Notes: a model not told the origin generated them from the sequence alone. 64,000 nucleotides of DNA from Candidatus Defluviilinea proxima (GCA_016721115.1 JADKIW010000001.1:4665501-4729500), one strand, 5' to 3'; shown: positions 36,601-46,084, counted from the first letter of the stretch. Translations and numbers: made by a program.

Positions 36601-39200
36601 TGTATGTCCCGGCTGCCGTGCCTGCCGGTACGCTCAGGGTGCCATTCGCGTTGATCCCTACACCTGTCAGTCCACCATCCGCTGTGATGCTCGGAGTGAC
36701 ATCCCCGTTGGCAAAGGCTGCACCGTTCAATGTGTCGTTGCTGTACACCGTCGCGGTCGTCCCACCCGTCAGGCCGTTCACAGGCGTTCCGCTGTAGTCG
36801 TCATCGTTCGCTACGATCACCGCCGGGTCAACCTGGATGGTCACATCCGCTGGATCGCAGTTCGTCGCGTTCAATACTTCACAGATCTGGTACGTCACTG
36901 TGTATGTCCCGGCTGCCGTGCCTGCCGGTACGCTCAGGGTGCCATCCGCGTTGATCCCTACACCTGTCAGTCCACCATCCGCTGTGATGCTCGGAGTGAC
37001 ATCCCCGTTAGCAAAGGCTGCACCGTTCAATGTGTCGTTGCTGTACACCGTCGCGGTCGTCCCACCCGTCAGGCCGTTCACAGGCGTTCCGCTGTAGTCG
37101 TCATCGTTCGCTACGATCACCGCCGGGTCAACCTGGATGGTCACATCCGCTGGATCGCAGTTCGTCGCGTTCAATACTTCACAGATCTGGTACGTCACTG
37201 TGTATGTCCCGGCTGCCGTGCCTGCCCGGTACGCTCAGGGTGCCATCCGCGTTGATCCCTACACCTGTCAGTCCACCATCCGCTGTGATGCTCGGGTGAC
37301 ATCCCCGTTGGCAAAGGCTGCACCGTTCAATGTGTCGTTGCTGTACACCGTCGCGGTCGTCCCACCCGTCAGGCCGTTCACAGGCGTTCCGCTGTAGTCG
37401 TCATCGTTCGCTACGATCACCGCCGGGTCAACCTGGATGGTCACATCCGCTGGATCGCAGTTCGTCGCGTTCAATACTTCACAGATCTGGTACGTCACTG
37501 TGTATGTCCCGGCTGCCGTGCCTGCCTGGTACGCTCAGGGTGCCATCCGCGTTGATCCCTACACCTGTCAGTCCACCATCCGCTGTGATGCTCGGGTGAC
37601 ATCCCCGTTGGCAAAGGCTGCACCGTTCAATGTGTCGTTGCTGTACACCGGCGCGGTCGTCCCACCCGTCAGGCCGTTCACAGGCGTTCCGCTGTAGTCG
37701 TCATCGTTCGCTACGATCACCGCCCGGGTCAACCTGGATGGTCACATCCGCTGGATCGCAGTTCGTCGCGTTCAATACTTCACAGATCTGGTACGTCACT
37801 GTGTATGTCCCGGCTGCCGTGCCTGCCGGTACGCTCAGGGTGCCATCCGCGTTGATCCCTACACCTGTCAGTCCACCATCCGCTGTGATGCTCGGAGTGA
37901 CATCCCCGTTGGCAAAGGCTGCACCGTTCAATGTGTCGTTGCTGTACACCGTCGCGGTCGTCCCACCCGTCAGGCCGTTCACAGGCGTTCCGCTGTAGTC
38001 GTCATCGTTCGCTACGATCACCGCCGGGTCAACCTGGATGGTCACATCCGCTGGATCGCAGTTCGTCGCGTTCAATACTTCACAGATCTGGTACGTCACC
38101 GTGTATGTCCGGCTGCCGTGCCTGCCGGTACGCTCAGGGTGCCATCCGCGTTGATCCCTACACCTGTCAGTCCACCATCCGCTGTGATGCTCGGAGTGAC
38201 ATCCCCGTTGGCAAAGGCTGCACCGTTCAATGTGTCGTTGCTGTACACCGTCGCGGTCGTCCCACCCGTCAGGCCGTTCACAGGCGTCGCGCTGTAGTCG
38301 TCATCGTTCGCTACGATCACCGCCGGGTCAACCTGAATGGTCACATCCGCTGTATCGCAGTTCGTTGCGTTCAATACTTCACAGATCTGGTACGTCACCG
38401 TGTATGTCCCGGCTGCCGTGCCTGCCCGGTACGCTCAGGGTGCCATTCGCGTTGATCCCTACACCTGTCAGTCCACCATCCGCTGTGATGCTCGGAGTGA
38501 CATCCCCGTTGGCAAAGGCTGCACCGTTCAATGTGTCGTTGCTGTACACCGTCGCGGTCGTCCCACCCGTCAGGCCGTTCACAGGCGTTCCGCTGTAGTC
38601 GTCATCGTTCGCTACGATCACCGCCGGGTCAACCTGGATGGTCACATCCGCTGGATCGCAGTTCGTCGCGTTCAATACTTCACAGATCTGGTACGTCACT
38701 GTGTATGTCCCGGCTGCCGTGCCTGCGGTACGCTCAGGGTGCCATCCGCGTTGATCCCTACACCTGTCAGTCCACCATCCGCTGTGATGCTCGGAGTGAC
38801 ATCCCCGTTGGCAAAGGCTGCACCGTTCAATGTGTCGTTGCTGTACACCGTCGCGGTCGTCCCACCCGTCAGGCCGTTCACAGGCGTTCCGCTGTAGTCG
38901 TCATCGTTCGCTACGATCACCGCCGGGTCAACCTGGATGGTCACATCCGCTGGATCGCAGTTCGTCGCGTTCAATACTTCACAGATCTGGTACGTCACTG
39001 TGTATGTCCCGGCTGCCGTGCCTGCCGGTACGCTCAGGGTGCCATCCGCGTTGATCCCTACACCTGTCAGTCCACCATCCGCTGTGATGCTCGGAGTGAC
39101 ATCCCCGTTGGCAAAGGCTGCACCGTTCAATGTGTCGTTGCTGTACACCGTCGCGGTCGTCCCACCCGTCAGGCCGTTCACAGGCGTTCCCGTGAAGTCA
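33241..39200 (-). repeat. Array of ~20 tandem 300-bp repeats (100-residue cadherin/Ig-like units)
   Basis: About 20 near-identical units encode VIVANDDDYSGTPVNGLTGG, TTATVYSNDTLNGAAFANGD, VTPSITADGGLTGVGINADG, TLSVPAGTAAGTYTVTYQIC and EVLNATNCDPADVTIQ. Two unit types differ at linked positions (type A: Thr-Ala-Asp, Asn-Gly; type B: Pro-Ala-Asp, Asp-Gly). A third marker, ATPVNG for GTPVNG, recurs every 2.4 kb (33491, 35884, 38283), so blocks of eight units were amplified together. Several units carry one- or two-base indels at recurring sites, which break the frame. Confidence 0.93.
33606..38699 (-). pseudogene. Frame-broken middle of the giant surface-protein gene
   Basis: This stretch of the array is not open in one frame. 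It reads as a chain of overlapping minus-strand pieces: 38379-38699, 38096-38398, 37701-38099, 37268-37498, 36368-37198, 35769-36299, 35470-35700, 34787-35401, 34576-34806, 34187-34507, 33976-34206 and 33586-33906. Each starts at the same Met (MTYQICEVLNATNCD) and ends where an indel occurs. All pieces encode the same 100-residue unit, so a single original frame is clear. Whether the breaks are real or consensus errors cannot be told from this sequence; recurrence at the same sites and at G/C runs favours errors. Confidence 0.75.
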
Positions 39201-42200
39201 TCGTCCACCGCATCGATCGGTGCCGCTGTTACGTTAACACTTACTGTAGCCGTATCACAAATTGAGGGATTGGCTTTATCACAGATCTGATACGTGACCG
39301 TGTAAGTGCCAGCCGGAGTGCCTGCCGCAACATTCACCGAACCGTCAAGCGGATTCAACGTCACGCCTGCATTGGTGGTTGAGACTTGAGTTAGATTTAT
39401 ATTTAATAATGTAGCAGGGTTGCCGTTCAATGTATCGTTGATCAATACATCTGCAAACGACTGACCGCCAGTGTAGCCATTCACAGACGCACCAGTATCA
39501 TTCACAGCATCAATTTCGATCACTGTATCGGTATCCGTTGTGGTTGCAGGAGTCGGATCAGTGGTGCCTACTGGCGGCGTGGACGTGAATGTATTTGCCA
39601 CTGTGCCAGTCGTGGCGGTGACGTTCGCCGTCACCGTGAAGCTGATACTGCCGCCGTTCGGCAGGGTCGGCACCACCACCGTCCCTGCTTCCAGGTTGGT
39701 GATGTTCATCTGCCCGGCACCTGCTCCCACCGTCGGACAGACCGCTCCGCCCGCAGGCGTGCATGCCCCAATGCCAGTCTTCGATAAGCCTGCCGCAACT
39801 GCATCGCGGATCGTGCTGTTGTTCGCGGCGCTCGGGCCGTTGTTCGTCAGAGTTAATGTATAGGTGGTCGTGCCACCTGCGTTCACATTCGCGGCGCTGT
39901 CGGTCTTGGTCACCACCAGGTTCGCGATCGGCGTCACCGTGTCGGTATCTGTCACCGTCGCGGGACTTGGGTCGGTCGTGCCGGCAGGCGGCGTGGCGGT
40001 GAAGATGTTGTCCACCGTGCCGCTTGTTGCGGTCACGTCAACTGTGACCGTGAAGCTGATACTGCCGCCGTTCGGCAGGGTCGGCACCACCACCGTCCCT
40101 GCTTCCAGGTTCGTGATGTTCATCTGGCCCGCGCCTGCTCCCACTGTCGGGCACACCGCTCCGCCCGCAGCCGTGCATGCCCCAATGCCGGTCTTCGTTA
40201 ATCCCGCTGCCGCCGCGTCGCGGATCGTGCTGTTGTTCGCGGCGCTCGGGCCGTTGTTCGTCAGAGTTAATGTATAGGTGGTCGTGCCGCCTGCGTTCAC
40301 ATTCGCGGCACTGTCGGTCTTGGTCACCACCAGGTTCGCGATCGGCGTCACCGTGTCGGTATCTGTCACTGTGGCGGGACTTGGATCCGTGGTGCCGGCA
40401 GGCGGCGTGGCGGTGAAGATGTTGTCCACTGTGCCGCTCGTTGCCGTCACGTCCACTGTGACCGTGAAGCTGATGCTCCCGCCGTTCGGCAGGGTCGGCA
40501 CCACCACCGTCCCTGCTTCCAGGTTCGTGATGTTCATCTGGCCCGCGCCCGCTCCCACTGTCGGACAGACCGCTCCGCCTGCCGCCGTGCATGCCCCGAT
40601 GCCGGTCTTCGTTAATCCCGCTGCCGCCGCGTCGCGGATCGTGCTGTTGTTCGCGGCGCTCGGGCCGTTGTTCGTCAGAGTTAATGTATAGGTGGTCGTG
40701 CCGCCTGCGTTCACATTCGCGGCACTGTCGGTCTTGGTCACCACCAGGTTCGCGATCGGCGTCACTGTATCCGTATCCGTCGCCGAGTTATTTCCAGGCA
40801 ATGGATCGCTTGTACCTGCAGGGGTTGCCACAGACGCAGTGTTCGCCACAGTACCGCCCACCGCTGTTACATTCGCATTGACCGTAAAGGTCACACTCCC
40901 GCCACTTGGCAAGGTCGGGATTACGATTCCCGCACCCTGCATCAATGCCACCGTTGTAGCTGGAACAGCCGGACATGCCGCGCCGCCCGTCGCTGTTCCG
41001 CAGGTCACGCCAGTTGCGGTCAATCCTGCAACCGCCGGATCAGTGAACACTGCATTATTCGCGGCAGATGGACCCGCATTCGCGACAACGATTGTGTAAG
41101 TCGTTGTGCCACCTGCGTTGACTGCGGCGACACCGTCAGTTTTTGTGATGCTCAAATCCGCAGCCGCTACCAGCAAGGTCGCTGTATTTGATGTGGGACC
41201 AATGCCCGTTTGGGTCGAACTGACTGCCCCGGTTGTATTATTCTTTACACCCGAAGTAGTCCCAGTGACAGTAACATTGAAAGTACAGTTTGCGCCACCG
41301 GCAAGAACTCCGCCAGTGACAGTAATCGTGGTTGTAAGTGTGATGACCCTGTTATTCGCAGGACCGCCACAGACAGTCGCATTTCCATTGACTGCCGTTA
41401 GTCCAGCAGGTAAAACATCAACGAAACTAATGTTGTTTAAAGCCGTAGTGTTGGGATTGGTAATTGTAAAAGTCAATGTTGAAGTTGCACCTACACCAAT
41501 GGTTGTTGGCGCAAAGGATTTAACCACATCGGGCGGTAACGAACTGACAGTCAAACTAGCGGTGGCTGGGTTCACATTCGATAATCCGGCCGTAACAGTT
41601 TGGACAGCATTAGCCGCAATTGTGTTCGTCACAGCAGGTCCGGGAGTGGTGGATGTTACATTAACAGTAATGGTACAACTGCCGTTGGCAGGCACACTGT
41701 TGCCTGCGCCGGTAAGCACAACAGTGCCGGTACCAGCCACCGCTGTTACAGTACCACCGCAGGTAGTCGCGCCAGCGGGTACCGCGGCGTTGGTAACTCC
41801 GGCTGGGTAGGTATCTGTCAATGCATTGGGGTTGGTCAGCGCCACAGCAGTAGTGTTAGGGTTTGTGATGACAATGGTTAATTGTGAAACGCCGCCAACT
41901 GGAATACTGGCAGGATTAAATGATTTAGCCACCGTGAGTGGACTGTTATTCACGTTGAGGGTACTGGTAGCGGCGACAGTATTCACACCGCCACTGGTCG
42001 ACAGCGCACCAGCCGGAATCGTATTGAGATACGCGCCTCCGCCTGCGCCGGTCACCTGAACACTCAAGGTACAGTTGCCGGCCGCCGGAATCGTGCCGCC
42101 GCTAAGCGAAACAGAAGTTGAGGTTTGACTCGCAGTACCACCGCAGGTTGTCGCGGCAGTCGCAGCGACAGTAGTTAGTCCGCTGGGCAGGTTATCCGTT

Positions 42201-44395
42201 ACTGTCGCAGAAGTCAGAGCCGCAACAGACGGATTGGTCAATGTAATTGTTAGCGTGGATGCCACACCCGGGTTGACCGGACTCGGCACAAAAGCCTTGG
42301 TAACTGTCGGTATGACCGCCGGTAGTGTGATGGGAGTTGGAATGTTATTATTGCCCGAATTACCATCCCCATCCGGGTCGGAGTTAATACCGTTTTGCGA
42401 GGTATCGTTGACAACATTGCCGGTTACTGCGCCTGTGCCAGTGCCGTTCGCCGCGTTATTATAAGTGTAGGGTCCACCAGCCGGCGGAGTAACCCGCACC
42501 GTAAACGTGATCAGTGCGGTACTGCCAATGTTTAAAGTTCCGGTGGTGAGTAAATTCGTATTTGCATTTCCATTGAAACCGGCATTACCGGCAATGGTTC
42601 CGCCTCCCGGTGAGAATGTAACTACCGGAGCAACGGTTACATTAAAAGTAGTGCCTGGGATGGCGCTAAAGACCGTAGAGAGGTTATCGGTTACCTGTAC
42701 ATTCGTCAACCGATCACTGCCCATGTTGACAACCCGGACTGCCATCTGTACATCGTAAGCAGGACCGGCAACAACAGTAACATTCGTAACGGTTTTGGCA
42801 ACACCGATACAAGTCTGGTTGGGAATGGTGGGGACTATGATCGAAGTATTCCCCGCCGCACCGGAAGTTGCGCCATTGGGAAGAAATTCGGTTAAAGCAG
42901 TTGAACCGGTCTGTCCATTTGCACCACCATTGACAACAATCGGAACAAAGCCACCGGAAGTTGCCACAACGCCACCACTGCCGCCGCCGCCAGGACCTTC
43001 AGACTCGGCGAGGGCAATCAGTTGGTTGCCGCCTTTGCCGCCATTCGCACTAATTGAAACACTGCTCAAGGTTGTCGCGCCGACGATTACAGAACCGCCG
43101 CCACCACCACCACCCGGCGCGTCATTATGACCAGGGACGGTATTTGAGCCAGTTTGGCCGCTCGCATTAATCGTTCCAGTTCCAGTGACCGTAGGAGCAA
43201 GGACAAAGACGATTCCGCCGCCCGCTCCACCATTTGCATTGGCGTTATCGTTACCATCGCCCGCGCCACCGCCACCGCCAAAGAAAATATGATTGCTAGT
43301 GTCCGCGCCAACCGGTAAGCCAATCAACGGACGACCACCCAAACCGCCTCTTTCCTGCCGGTTATCACCGCCCCAGCCAACCAGTCCAGGCGCACCAGCC
43401 GCAGTTGTGGCATTAAGATTAGCGGCAGAATAGGTGTAACCACCGCGACCACCGCCAGAGGAAGTGGTTGCGCTCGTTAAAGTTGGATCAAAACCCCAGG
43501 CAGTGACCCACCCTGCAACACTGTTATTCGGGTTACCCTGACCATTCCAGGCAATTCCGTTATATCCATTGGCGCCGCCGCCGCCGCCCGCATTATGAGC
43601 GTTACCGCCGCCGCCGCCATTGGCAGGGGCTCCACGTCCATAACCACCTGGAAAAGCGCCGCCTAAAGCATCATAATCTGCTGTAAAACCTGCAATGCTT
43701 TCTCCTTTTTGAGCGCCAGAGTTTTGTCCACCGCCTGCATCCGTAAAAGCATAATCCGGCATAGTCGCCGGGAAAGCAGTTGTGTTGTTTTCACGAACAC
43801 CGCCACGAAAACCCATGCCGACCACATTAATACTACCGTTTATAGTGACTGTAGTTTGAGCCACCACTGCCGCCACACCGCCCGTGCTTCCATTCCAAGC
43901 CGGCGCACCAATGGATGCTCCGGCATTGATGGTCAACGTGCTATATTGCGGCACACGGATGACTTGAACTTTCCCGCTGGCAGTATAACTGCGCTGTAAA
44001 AAAGGTCCGCATGGAGAGAGATTGATCGTATTGCCGCTGACGCTGTAGACAGTTGCAAATTCATAATTTCCCGCGTTGTTGTAAGCGGTAACTGCACCCC
44101 AAGCCGCAGTGTTGACACTGGTGTCAATGCTTGCGCCCTGCATTTGAATGATCAGGATCAAGTCACCGGGCGCTACATTCAGCGCCGCGGCACTAGCCAC
44201 GCTCAGGCTTGTACTCCCCGCCGCCGCATTAGCCGCCAATGACGTATATCTATTAACGATTGTGTTGGCAACGGTGATTGTCACTGCACCATCATTACCG
44301 GGCGAAGATGCTTGCGCAGATTGTGGTGTCAGGAAGAAACTAGCCAATAGTACAACGATCATGCCCGAGCGTAGTAATGATGCGAAATGTTTCAT
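38696..44395 (-). CDS. N-terminal part of giant DUF11/tandem-repeat surface protein
   Basis: About 1,899 codons from ATG 44395, with GAGGAA upstream; a GTG at 44401 is too close to that site. Signal peptide about residues 1-30 (GMIVVLLASFFLTPQSAQA). Residues ~35-520 are a glycine-rich beta domain (GGGGGAGDGNDNANANGG). About six DUF11-like domains (residues ~545-1200) follow, each with STLTITLTNP and CTLSVQVTG-type strands. A further set of three ~138-residue DUF11 units is nearly identical. Next are one different Ig-like domain (NDTGASVNGYTGG) and the first 100-residue repeats. The frame breaks at 38724-38730, where one C is missing (GCCTGCGGTAC for GCCTGCCGGTAC). If intact, the whole gene (44395-31368) would encode about 4,300 residues. 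Confidence 0.87.
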   Translation of the reverse strand: MKHFASLLRSGMIVVLLASFFLTPQSAQASSPGNDGAVTITVANTIVNRYTSLAANAAAGSTSLSVASAAALNVAPGDLILIIQMQGASIDTSVNTAAWGAVTAYNNAGNYEFATVYSVSGNTINLSPCGPFLQRSYTASGKVQVIRVPQYSTLTINAGASIGAPAWNGSTGGVAAVVAQTTVTINGSINVVGMGFRGGVRENNTTAFPATMPDYAFTDAGGGQNSGAQKGESIAGFTADYDALGGAFPGGYGRGAPANGGGGGNAHNAGGGGGANGYNGIAWNGQGNPNNSVAGWVTAWGFDPTLTSATTSSGGGRGGYTYSAANLNATTAAGAPGLVGWGGDNRQERGGLGGRPLIGLPVGADTSNHIFFGGGGGAGDGNDNANANGGAGGGIVFVLAPTVTGTGTINASGQTGSNTVPGHNDAPGGGGGGGSVIVGATTLSSVSISANGGKGGNQLIALAESEGPGGGGSGGVVATSGGFVPIVVNGGANGQTGSTALTEFLPNGATSGAAGNTSIIVPTIPNQTCIGVAKTVTNVTVVAGPAYDVQMAVRVVNMGSDRLTNVQVTDNLSTVFSAIPGTTFNVTVAPVVTFSPGGGTIAGNAGFNGNANTNLLTTGTLNIGSTALITFTVRVTPPAGGPYTYNNAANGTGTGAVTGNVVNDTSQNGINSDPDGDGNSGNNNIPTPITLPAVIPTVTKAFVPSPVNPGVASTLTITLTNPSVAALTSATVTDNLPSGLTTVAATAATTCGGTASQTSTSVSLSGGTIPAAGNCTLSVQVTGAGGGAYLNTIPAGALSTSGGVNTVAATSTLNVNNSPLTVAKSFNPASIPVGGVSQLTIVITNPNTTAVALTNPNALTDTYPAGVTNAAVPAGATTCGGTVTAVAGTGTVVLTGAGNSVPANGSCTITVNVTSTTPGPAVTNTIAANAVQTVTAGLSNVNPATASLTVSSLPPDVVKSFAPTTIGVGATSTLTFTITNPNTTALNNISFVDVLPAGLTAVNGNATVCGGPANNRVITLTTTITVTGGVLAGGANCTFNVTVTGTTSGVKNNTTGAVSSTQTGIGPTSNTATLLVAAADLSITKTDGVAAVNAGGTTTYTIVVANAGPSAANNAVFTDPAVAGLTATGVTCGTATGGAACPAVPATTVALMQGAGIVIPTLPSGGSVTFTVNANVTAVGGTVANTASVATPAGTSDPLPGNNSATDTDTVTPIANLVVTKTDSAANVNAGGTTTYTLTLTNNGPSAANNSTIRDAAAAGLTKTGIGACTAAGGAVCPTVGAGAGQMNITNLEAGTVVVPTLPNGGSISFTVTVDVTATSGTVDNIFTATPPAGTTDPSPATVTDTDTVTPIANLVVTKTDSAANVNAGGTTTYTLTLTNNGPSAANNSTIRDAAAAGLTKTGIGACTAAGGAVCPTVGAGAGQMNITNLEAGTVVVPTLPNGGSISFTVTVDVTATSGTVDNIFTATPPAGTTDPSPATVTDTDTVTPIANLVVTKTDSAANVNAGGTTTYTLTLTNNGPSAANNSTIRDAVAAGLSKTGIGACTPAGGAVCPTVGAGAGQMNITNLEAGTVVVPTLPNGGSISFTVTANVTATTGTVANTFTSTPPVGTTDPTPATTTDTDTVIEIDAVNDTGASVNGYTGGQSFADVLINDTLNGNPATLLNINLTQVSTTNAGVTLNPLDGSVNVAAGTPAGTYTVTYQICDKANPSICDTATVSVNVTAAPIDAVDDDFTGTPVNGLTGGTTATVYSNDTLNGAAFANGDVTPSITADGGLTGVGINADGTLSVPAGTAAGTYTVTYQICEVLNATNCDPADVTIQVDPAVIVANDDDYSGTPVNGLTGGTTATVYSNDTLNGAAFANGDVTPSITADGGLTGVGINADGTLSVPQARQPGHTQ
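39520..40770 (-). repeat. Three tandem 414-bp DUF11 repeats
   Basis: Three consecutive near-identical 138-residue units, each with IANLVVTKTDSAANVNAGG, TYTLTLTNNGPSAANNSTIR and GQMNITNLEAGTVVVPTLPN. The period is 414 bp. Unlike the 300-bp array, these units stay in frame. Confidence 0.88.
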
Positions 44396-44674
44396 AGTCA
44401 CAAATTCCTCTTCGATGAGTATTGAATCTTTTGCTTAAATCAAACTATCCGACATGCGGGTCGGTTTCGCTACTTGCTCGCCTGAACCCTTACCTGATAA
44501 CACGTGATGAAGCATCAGGAGAAGCGACCAGTTCAAGATCCAGGGTCTACGCATCCGCTTTATATATTTAATTGCAATATCATAGCTATTGTACGACGCA
44601 AAAAATGTAGATGCAATGGCTAAAACTTTCAATCTTGTTAACCGCTAAAAGACATGTACATACAATCAAGCAAG

Positions 44675-44703
44675 TTGACATCACCTCCCTGTTCGAGTAT
44701 GCT
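44675..44703 (+). promoter_or_regulatory. Sigma-70-type promoter of the SRP RNA gene
   Basis: -35 TTGACA (44675-44680), exactly 17 bp, -10 TATGCT (44698-44703). Start of transcription is predicted around 44710, matching the 5' end of the folded SRP RNA. It is the best consensus promoter in the window. Confidence 0.85.
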
Positions 44704-44710
44704 TGCCCAC

Positions 44711-44814
44711 GTCCGGGCAGGCCCGGCGCGGCAGAGCCTGCCAAACCCCGCCAGGGTCGAAAGACAGCAACGGTACGGGAGTGTCTCTGGGTGCCGCCGG
44801 TCACCTGCCCGGAT
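44711..44814 (+). ncRNA. ffs: Signal recognition particle RNA, small bacterial (4.5S) type
   Basis: About 104 nt. The terminal helix pairs CCGGGCAGG (44713-44721) with CCTGCCCGG (44804-44812). The apical Ffh-binding part reads CCCCGCCAGGGTC, tetraloop GAAA, then GACAGCAACGGT, matching the conserved asymmetric and symmetric loops of domain IV (CAGG / AGCA). A second helix uses GGTGCCGCCGG. The tetraloop is GAAA, not the more common GGAA; both are GNRA. The RNA ends only ~7 nt before the ATG of the next gene, with no terminator between, so processing from a longer transcript or read-through is likely. Confidence 0.92.
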
Positions 44815-44820
44815 ATTCTT

Positions 44821-45171
44821 ATGAAAGCAACCCGCATCCTACTCATCCTCATCACACTTGCAACAGGCATCGGGCTCGGCCTCGCCTATGGCTGGTTCAT
44901 AGACCCTGTTGAATACTTTGACTTAACTCCCGACACACTCAACGCAGGCTACAAAACCGATTATGTTCTGATGACAGCCGAAGCCTACCGCGTCGAACAG
45001 GACCCCGGGCTGGCCGCGCGCCGATTAGCCATCTTCGGCGCCCAATCCCCCTCTGCCATCGCAACCGAAGCATTAGACTACGCCCGCCAAAACAGCTTCC
45101 CCGATTCAGATATCGCCATCCTACAGGAACTCGTCACAGCCATGCAAGCATGGAGCGGGATACTGCAATGA
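44821..45171 (+). CDS. Small single-pass membrane protein, first of a paralogous pair
   Basis: 116 residues from ATG 44821; the open frame extends upstream through the SRP RNA but that part cannot be coding. No ribosome site fits between the RNA end and the ATG. One N-terminal membrane helix (ILLILITLATGIGLGLAYGWF) is followed by a ~90-residue helical domain with VEYFDLTPDTLNAGYKTDYV and AARRLAIFG. The next protein shares the same pattern (GLGAGLAYAWMISP, DTNPAVLRADFKDQF, AQARLALL), so the two are tandem paralogues. Function unknown. The stop codon overlaps the next start (ATGA). Confidence 0.75.
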   Translation: MKATRILLILITLATGIGLGLAYGWFIDPVEYFDLTPDTLNAGYKTDYVLMTAEAYRVEQDPGLAARRLAIFGAQSPSAIATEALDYARQNSFPDSDIAILQELVTAMQAWSGILQ

Positions 45172-46043
45172 AACGATTCCCTTGGGACATATTGCTCGCG
45201 CTTCTTCTCGGACTTGGGGCTGGTCTGGCCTACGCATGGATGATCTCTCCTTTGCATTTGACCGATACAAACCCCGCCGTTCTGCGCGCCGACTTCAAAG
45301 ATCAATTCCGTTCCGCAATCGCCGCATCCTATACCGCCACCGGCAACCTGCCTCGCGCACAGGCAAGGCTCGCACTATTAAATGACAACAACCCAACAGA
45401 AGCCTTGAACGCCCAAGCCCAAAGAACGATTGCCAGCGGACAATTCGCCCAAGCCGATCAACTCGCTGCCCTCGCCTTCGCCCTCGAAAACGGAACCGAA
45501 TTCATTCCATCTACAGCCGCGCCAACGCTTGAAAACTTTGAACCCGTAAACGTTGAACCGATCATTTCCCCATTCCCATCCCCTGCCGATATTCCCTTCG
45601 ATGTCACTGAGACACCGCAAGTTTTTGAAACACCCATCGCTGAAACACAAACCACAACCCTAAGCTCACCCACCCCTCGCCCCACACGGACCGCACTCCC
45701 CACACAGGGAGCGCCATTCCAATTGAGCGCGCTCGATACCGTCTGCGACGCCAACTTGCCGGACGGACTGTTGCAAGTTGTAGTTCTTAATCCCAATCGC
45801 AGACAACTCGCGGGCATCAAGATCATCGTCACATGGGATACCGGCGGCGAGGAATTCTTTACTGGCTTGAAGCCGGAACTCGGCAACGGCTATGCCGACT
45901 TCCTGATGCTCCCGGATACATCCCATGCGGTGCAACTAGCACTGGGAAGCGAGATCGCCACCGACCTCATCCCTCCCACCTGCCAAACCCCCAGCGGAGA
46001 AAACTTCCTCGGCGGTTACAAAATTACTTTCCAGCAACCATAA
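45168..46043 (+). CDS. Single-pass membrane protein with extracytoplasmic C-terminal domain, paralogue of 44821 gene
   Basis: 291 residues from ATG 45168 (4-nt overlap with the previous stop); an ATG at 45150 would lengthen the overlap. N-terminal helix DILLALLLGLGAGLAYAWMI, then a ~100-residue helical region like its neighbour (AQARLALLNDNNPTEALNAQ). A Pro/Thr-rich linker (TPRPTRTALPTQG) follows. The C-terminal ~120-residue beta domain has VVLNPNRRQLAGIKIIVTWD, EEFFTGLKPELGNGYADF and two Cys that could pair. Resembles envelope proteins of unknown function; coupling to the SRP RNA transcript suggests constitutive expression. Confidence 0.78.
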   Translation: MKRFPWDILLALLLGLGAGLAYAWMISPLHLTDTNPAVLRADFKDQFRSAIAASYTATGNLPRAQARLALLNDNNPTEALNAQAQRTIASGQFAQADQLAALAFALENGTEFIPSTAAPTLENFEPVNVEPIISPFPSPADIPFDVTETPQVFETPIAETQTTTLSSPTPRPTRTALPTQGAPFQLSALDTVCDANLPDGLLQVVVLNPNRRQLAGIKIIVTWDTGGEEFFTGLKPELGNGYADFLMLPDTSHAVQLALGSEIATDLIPPTCQTPSGENFLGGYKITFQQP

Positions 46044-46084
46044 CTCCGGCAAGTTCTATTGTCCAAGTCGTTAGTTAAAAAAAT

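Noticed and set aside
33241..39200. CRISPR array
   Set aside because: The repeat unit is 300 bp and coding, with no short repeat/unique spacer alternation and no cas genes.
33241..39265. Many plus-strand open frames of 74-284 codons through the 300-bp array
   Set aside because: They are antisense shadows of the minus-strand repeat; their sequences (MCRCCTPSRSSHPSGRSQ and similar) merely repeat with the 300-bp period and have no start signals.
44611..44820. N-terminal extension of the 44821 protein
   Set aside because: It reads through the SRP RNA gene and its promoter; the RNA structure explains the sequence and a membrane-protein start at 44821 fits.
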